In this document: positions 60,464 through 64,000 of the stretch, piece by piece
Layout of the letters: every line of letters starts with the position of its first letter
How positions within the stretch are numbered: the first letter of the stretch is position 1
NCBI GenBank assembly: GCA_965279065.1
Contig: OZ257134.1
Coordinates: forward strand, 2,418,001-2,482,000
Reading direction: 5' to 3'
DNA length: 64,000 nt
Source: JAKAXS01 sp965279065
GTDB taxonomy: Bacteria > Pseudomonadota > Alphaproteobacteria > Rhizobiales > Hyphomicrobiaceae
The notes under the pieces: generated by a model
The model's input: only the letters and a program-made list of their open reading frames with translations
What the model was told of the DNA's origin: nothing
The model's database searches: none
Translations under genes and position numbers: made by a program

Positions 60464-60489
60464 CCCCTCCCCGCCCCACCTCTCGCTCT
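60464..60489 (-). promoter_or_regulatory. Purine-rich leader motif upstream of the DUF6878-like operon
   Basis: The minus strand begins AGAGCGAGAGGTGGGG and continues with CGGGGAGGGG, ending 69 nt before the start at 60395. It matches the leaders of the parB-like and Strawberry-notch genes. Confidence 0.5.
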
Positions 60490-60629
60490 TACCGGCCCTT
60501 GGGACGGAGGTAACCCTTGCTACCAGCCCCCGGACCAAGTGAATGTAAAATCACAGGGCGATATCGGCGCCGAAACATAAACGAGCCCCGCCACGTCAGG
60601 CTGGCTGGCGATATTTCGCATAGGGTTCC

Positions 60630-60941
60630 ATGACCCACGACGATGCTTTGATGCTGAAACTGGCGCAGAAGCTGCTGGAGACCTTTGCTGACCGCAGTCT
60701 CCGCGGCTTCGAACGGTATTGGGCGCTAAGCGGTCCCGTAGAAACGTTTGCAGCGTCAGCCACTGGTATCGACGAGGAAGAGTTGGCAAAAGCCCTTCAA
60801 ATTGCTTTGGAGGCGGCCTTGATGCGTACCGCGCCCGACTCTGTCCATCCGGATGCACTGGCTATGGTGGAGGCTCGTGGTTTGAAGCGGGCACCGCAAA
60901 GACAATGGAAGCCGCTCGGCAGTATGAAAAGGCGCTCATAA
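60630..60941 (+). CDS. Hypothetical protein, 103 aa
   Basis: A helical protein (ALMLKLAQKLLETFADRSLRGFERYWALSGPVETFAASATGIDEEELAKALQIALEAAL). It is divergent from the DUF6878-like operon and may mark the end of the mobile backbone. Family not recognised; likely real by codon pattern and length. Confidence 0.5.
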   Translation: MTHDDALMLKLAQKLLETFADRSLRGFERYWALSGPVETFAASATGIDEEELAKALQIALEAALMRTAPDSVHPDALAMVEARGLKRAPQRQWKPLGSMKRRS

Positions 60942-61475
60942 CAATCGAGGTACCTAGCTGGGTAGCAAATGGTCTCCAGATATGGAGCCTGCTCGGAATT
61001 GGGAATTGGTTCGCTCTATAAAAATGCGAGAGGTGTCCCTAACAAAGTAGGGCCGGAGGTTTCGCTGGCCGTCCGGCGTTCCATCCGGGCGCAAAGGCGA
61101 GGCCGGACAGCTTAGATGGGTGATCTCTCACCGCCTGGGCCCTGGCGCTTCCGCTGTACCGTCCATCCATCTTCTGCGAACAGAACCGCCAGCACAACCA
61201 TCCCCTTGGACAACAGCGCATGCCATGTTGCGGCCAAAACACAGATTTTCAAACGGAGTGACGAAGCATCAAGCTTTTGCTAGACATGCCTCTCGTCCCA
61301 GGGACTCGTCCCAACGAACGTCCCAACAATTCAGATGGACGGTTCCCGACGGGATTATTTTGGACAGGCCGGTCAAGCACTTAGAATTCATTCTTGGAAC
61401 GGGTTAGATTCCTACCCACGGAGCCAGACCTCCGCCCTGCCTGAACGCAGTTGGTGGCCGGCAACGAGCTGAGAC
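60942..61475. other. Gene-poor stretch at the right edge of the mobile region
   Basis: No convincing gene was found. It contains three copies of CGTCCCA within 61287-61318, and a sequence at about 61392-61424 (GGGTTAGATTCCTACCC then ACGGAGCCA) that looks slightly like a tRNA T-arm and acceptor end but has no matching 5' half. A recombination or attachment site could lie here, but this is not demonstrated. Confidence 0.35.
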
Positions 61476-62189
61476 TCAGCCTAACATGACCCCGTAATAC
61501 ATGCCGGTGAACTGCGACCAGGACAGCAGCCACTCGACCGGCTTACCGTCGAGGCCGAAAATCACCCGGTCGACGACCAGTAGATACGTGGCCTCTTCGA
61601 CGCCGAGGGCCGTAGCGACGACTTGGCCGGCACGCTTCAGGTAGAGCTTCTCCGCGACGCGGCCCAGATGAAAGCCCTGCCGCTTGGCGGCGTCGAACAC
61701 ATCCCAGGTCTCTCCCGCGCCGGCATCGGGCATCAGCCGCTGCGGCACATGCGCTTCACGATAGACGCAAGGTTTCTGGTCGACGCTGACGATCTGGCGG
61801 CACTGAACGATCTGCTCTCCGTCCTCGACGTCGAGGTGGGTTAGATCGTCCTGACTAGCCTCTCCGACCTGGCAATCGATCTGTTGAACCTCTCCGGCGA
61901 TCGGCCGACCGTCCTCGCGGAACAGTTTCTCGAACTTCGCCCGCTGGCTGTCGGAACTCGGGTCGGACACAAACGTGCCCCGGCCCTGATGGCGATGTAG
62001 CAGTCCTTCGTCCTCCAGCGCCAACAGCGCCTTGCGCATCGTTCCAACGCTGACGCCGTAATCTTTCGCCAGTTCGATCTCGTTTTCGATCACCTGACCG
62101 GGCTTCCATCCTCCTTCGAGGATCTTGGTCATCAGCGCCAATCGAACCTGTTCATAAAGTGGCGTCGTCGAAAAAACTGAATTCGGCAT
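61476..62189 (-). CDS. GntR-family transcriptional regulator with UTRA domain
   Basis: A 237-residue HutC-type regulator from ATG 62189. The N-terminal winged HTH is typical (PLYEQVRLALMTKILEGGWKPGQVIENEIELAKDYGVSVGTMRKALLALEDEGLLHRHQGRGTFVSD). The C-terminal UTRA ligand-binding domain follows (EEATYLLVVDRVIFGLDGKPVEWLLSW). It is divergent from the porin gene and may control it or itself through palindromes in the shared 406-bp region. The ligand is unknown. Confidence 0.88.
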   Translation of the reverse strand: MPNSVFSTTPLYEQVRLALMTKILEGGWKPGQVIENEIELAKDYGVSVGTMRKALLALEDEGLLHRHQGRGTFVSDPSSDSQRAKFEKLFREDGRPIAGEVQQIDCQVGEASQDDLTHLDVEDGEQIVQCRQIVSVDQKPCVYREAHVPQRLMPDAGAGETWDVFDAAKRQGFHLGRVAEKLYLKRAGQVVATALGVEEATYLLVVDRVIFGLDGKPVEWLLSWSQFTGMYYGVMLG

Positions 62190-62212
62190 TCGGACCCTCG
62201 GGATATTTCTCC

Positions 62213-62245
62213 GACTCGCGTATTTATGTGAGTGAACTCGCGAGT
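62213..62245. promoter_or_regulatory. Candidate GntR operator
   Basis: Two related copies, GACTCGCG (62213) and ACTCGCGAGT (62236-62245, palindromic), lie 24-56 bp upstream of the regulator start. This position suggests autoregulation. Assignment rests on position and symmetry only. Confidence 0.45.
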
Positions 62246-62391
62246 CGTTCAATAGCTTTTAGGCGGCAATACGTCCCGTGAACATTCCGCGGCAAAAACT
62301 AGGCCTCGCTTCGGACAGTGCACGACGGTGTACATAGTAATATAACGACACTCTGGTAATCGAAATAAATTGGAAAATATTTAGATATTTC

Positions 62392-62413
62392 ATCTGCTTA
62401 CAATATAGCAGAT
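62392..62413. repeat. Inverted repeat upstream of the porin gene
   Basis: ATCTGCT-N8-AGCAGAT, a perfect 7-bp inverted repeat in the AT-rich region before the porin start at 62596, a candidate regulatory site. The surrounding 62246-62595 stretch holds the porin promoter and leader and nothing else that was recognised. Confidence 0.4.
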
Positions 62414-62595
62414 ATGTGACAGATCCGTATGCGCCTCTTAATCGAATAGCGATGTGGCTAGTCAAACGCGACATCAGGGCAAAGCCCGGCGAAGCACGTG
62501 CTTCAGCTTGCCGAAAGCCCGCGGCGAAGACAATAAATTGCGGGCGTTGGATTAAAAGAATTCACGGATTTCGGTCCGTTGAAACGGAGAGTGAG

Positions 62596-63912
62596 ATGAC
62601 GGCAGGCTTGAAACGGTGGGCGCTTACGGCGGGAATGCTGATGTTTGGGGCCGCATCGGCTTCCGCGGCAGATCTTGGCGGAAATTGCTGCGCGGACCTG
62701 GAAGAACGTATCGCGGAACTCGAGGCCACCACGGCCCGCAAAGGCAACCGTAAGGTAAGCCTGACAATTTCGGGTTGGGTAAACCAGGCATTGTTCGCCT
62801 GGGACGACGGAACAGAGAGCAACGTCTACGTCGGCACCAACTCGCTCGAACAGGATCGCTTCCGGTTCGTCGGCGAAGCCAAGGTTTCCGGCGACGTATC
62901 GGCCGGCTATACGCTGGAAATCGGCGTTTTCGGCGGCGACTCGAAAGGCTTCTCGCAGGATGCCGACAACGGCGGCGCCACGTCCAACACGCTGGTTCTT
63001 CGCAAATCGAACTGGTGGTTGAAGAGCAAGTCGTTGGGCAAGGTTACCGTCGGCACCGAAGGCACGGCGACGTACCACTTGCTCGACGATGCAGACTCTA
63101 CGCAGACGCGCAACTTCGCGGACGCTGAGGCAGCCGGCGTGGCACTCGCTCAGTTCCAGCTTCGCGAAGACGGCGGCTTTATCGGTGGCGGTCCTGCCTC
63201 AAACGGCGGCAAGCTCCGCTGGACCGACCTGCTGCAAGGCGGAAACAACGATACGCCAGGCCAGAACGGCCGTCGCAACATCGTCCGCTACGATTCGCCG
63301 GAGTTTGCCGGCTTCGTCTTCACGACGTCCTGGGGACAGGACGACCAGTGGGGCGCCGCACTGACGTATAAGAACACGTGGGGCGACTTCGACGTCGTTG
63401 CCAAGGCCGGCTACGAGAAGTCATCTGACGGCACCAGCACGCGCTGCAACACGATTGCTGGCGATGATGGCGATTGCGAATGGTGGGGCGCTGCATCGAC
63501 CGTGATGCATAAACCCACGGGCCTGTACGTGTATGGTGCTTACGGCGATCAGCGCGATGAATCTCGCCGGGACGTCCAACCAGCCGCCGATGAAGATGAC
63601 ACGATGTGGCTGGTTCAAGGCGGCATTGAGCAGAAGTGGTGGGAACTCGGTAAGACGACTGTCTTTGCCGAATACCGCAAGGACGATGGTGGGTCGGTCG
63701 TGAACATCGTGCCTGTCATTGGCCAAGGCTTCATCGAAGGCAGCGACATCGAAAACTGGGCCGGCGGCGTCGTCCAGAAGATCGACAATGCTGACATGAG
63801 CCTCTACGCAATCTACCGTCACGCAGAAGGCGACTTCACGACCAGCACCGGCGTTGTGCACAAGCTCGACGACTTTGACATGGTCATCACCGGCGCCAAG
63901 ATCAATTTCTGA
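62596..63912 (+). CDS. Outer-membrane porin of the rhizobial Porin_2 family
   Basis: A 438-residue precursor from ATG 62596. A signal peptide (ALTAGMLMFGAASASA) is followed by a short coiled segment (CCADLEERIAELEATTA), then an antiparallel barrel with alternating strands (VSLTISGWVNQALFAWDDG, SNWWLKSKSLGKVTVGTEG, NIVRYDSPEFAGFVFTTSWG) and an aromatic C-terminal strand ending in Phe (ITGAKINF), as required for barrel insertion. It is a diffusion pore of the outer membrane. Its GntR neighbour may control it. Confidence 0.9.
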   Translation: MTAGLKRWALTAGMLMFGAASASAADLGGNCCADLEERIAELEATTARKGNRKVSLTISGWVNQALFAWDDGTESNVYVGTNSLEQDRFRFVGEAKVSGDVSAGYTLEIGVFGGDSKGFSQDADNGGATSNTLVLRKSNWWLKSKSLGKVTVGTEGTATYHLLDDADSTQTRNFADAEAAGVALAQFQLREDGGFIGGGPASNGGKLRWTDLLQGGNNDTPGQNGRRNIVRYDSPEFAGFVFTTSWGQDDQWGAALTYKNTWGDFDVVAKAGYEKSSDGTSTRCNTIAGDDGDCEWWGAASTVMHKPTGLYVYGAYGDQRDESRRDVQPAADEDDTMWLVQGGIEQKWWELGKTTVFAEYRKDDGGSVVNIVPVIGQGFIEGSDIENWAGGVVQKIDNADMSLYAIYRHAEGDFTTSTGVVHKLDDFDMVITGAKINF

Positions 63913-63922
63913 TCACAGCAAG

Positions 63923-63953
63923 AAAGGCCCCTTCGATCGAAGGGGCCTTTTTC
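63923..63953 (+). terminator. Intrinsic terminator of the porin gene
   Basis: AAAGGCCCCTT-cgatcg-AAGGGGCCTTTTT, a strong GC stem with a T-run eleven bases after the porin stop. Confidence 0.9.
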
Positions 63954-64000
63954 TATTCAACGGCTGCCGTCCGGCCGTTCGTCCCAACGCTTACAGGATA

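Noticed and set aside
61287..61318. Three CGTCCCA repeats
   Set aside because: Too short and too few to call an iteron or an attachment site.
61385..61425. tRNA-like 3' end
   Set aside because: The T-arm-like segment lacks a canonical T-loop (C56 is A) and no 5' half or anticodon arm could be folded.
1..64000. CRISPR arrays and rRNA genes
   Set aside because: No regularly spaced repeats with unique spacers and no rRNA sequence was found.

Overview
The window looks like alphaproteobacterial DNA, most likely Hyphomicrobiales (rhizobial relatives). It has a direct-repeat LexA box of the alphaproteobacterial type in front of umuDC, a porin of the short rhizobial family, an H-NS-like protein, GC-rich genes and many ATGA stop/start overlaps. 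No rRNA gene, complete tRNA gene or CRISPR array was seen. Most of the window is accessory DNA.

Layout. (1) 0-3 kb: small unknown genes, an H-NS gene with a disrupted N-terminus, two small exported metal-binding candidates and a CzcN-like methyltransferase. (2) 3-7 kb: a decayed gene, unknown genes, an exported SH3 protein and a short ATP-dependent DNA ligase. (3) 7-13.4 kb: an unknown gene, LexA-controlled umuDC, a GmrSD-type (DUF262/DUF1524) nuclease and a recombinase-like DNA-binding protein. (4) 13.5-20.4 kb: a compact polysaccharide operon (small membrane protein, two GT2 transferases, flippase, GT4 transferase, polymerase/ligase) facing a secreted GH16 glycanase. (5) 20.7-25.3 kb: a Cd/Pb/Zn resistance cassette (MerR regulator, P1B ATPase, LspA, DUF411) between a tniQ fragment and a tyrosine-recombinase fragment, with 18-bp repeats. 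(6) 25.4-31.3 kb: HNH nuclease, tandem PcfJ-like paralogues, two paralogous HTH-type proteins and a zinc-ribbon protein.

(7) 31.4-60.9 kb: the backbone of a mobilizable plasmid-like element. It carries a large ParB-like protein, DUF2493 protein, Toprim protein, a 1433-aa methylase/Strawberry-notch helicase, a SLOG-like Rossmann pair, several paralogous unknown proteins, and then a mobilization block. That block reads (minus strand, in order of transcription) mobC, MOBP-type relaxase, protein kinase, membrane protein, vWA protein, PP2C phosphatase, VirD4/TraG-type ATPase. The kinase/vWA/phosphatase set resembles a TerY-P phosphorylation triad, lying inside what looks like one transfer operon. 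No T4SS channel genes and no replication initiator are visible. (8) 61.4-64 kb: a GntR regulator divergent from a porin, probably the chromosomal or host-replicon side.

The most interesting signals are the phosphorylation triad wired into the mobilization operon, an unexplained reading-frame break inside it, and a purine-rich leader motif about 69-76 nt upstream of four separate backbone genes.
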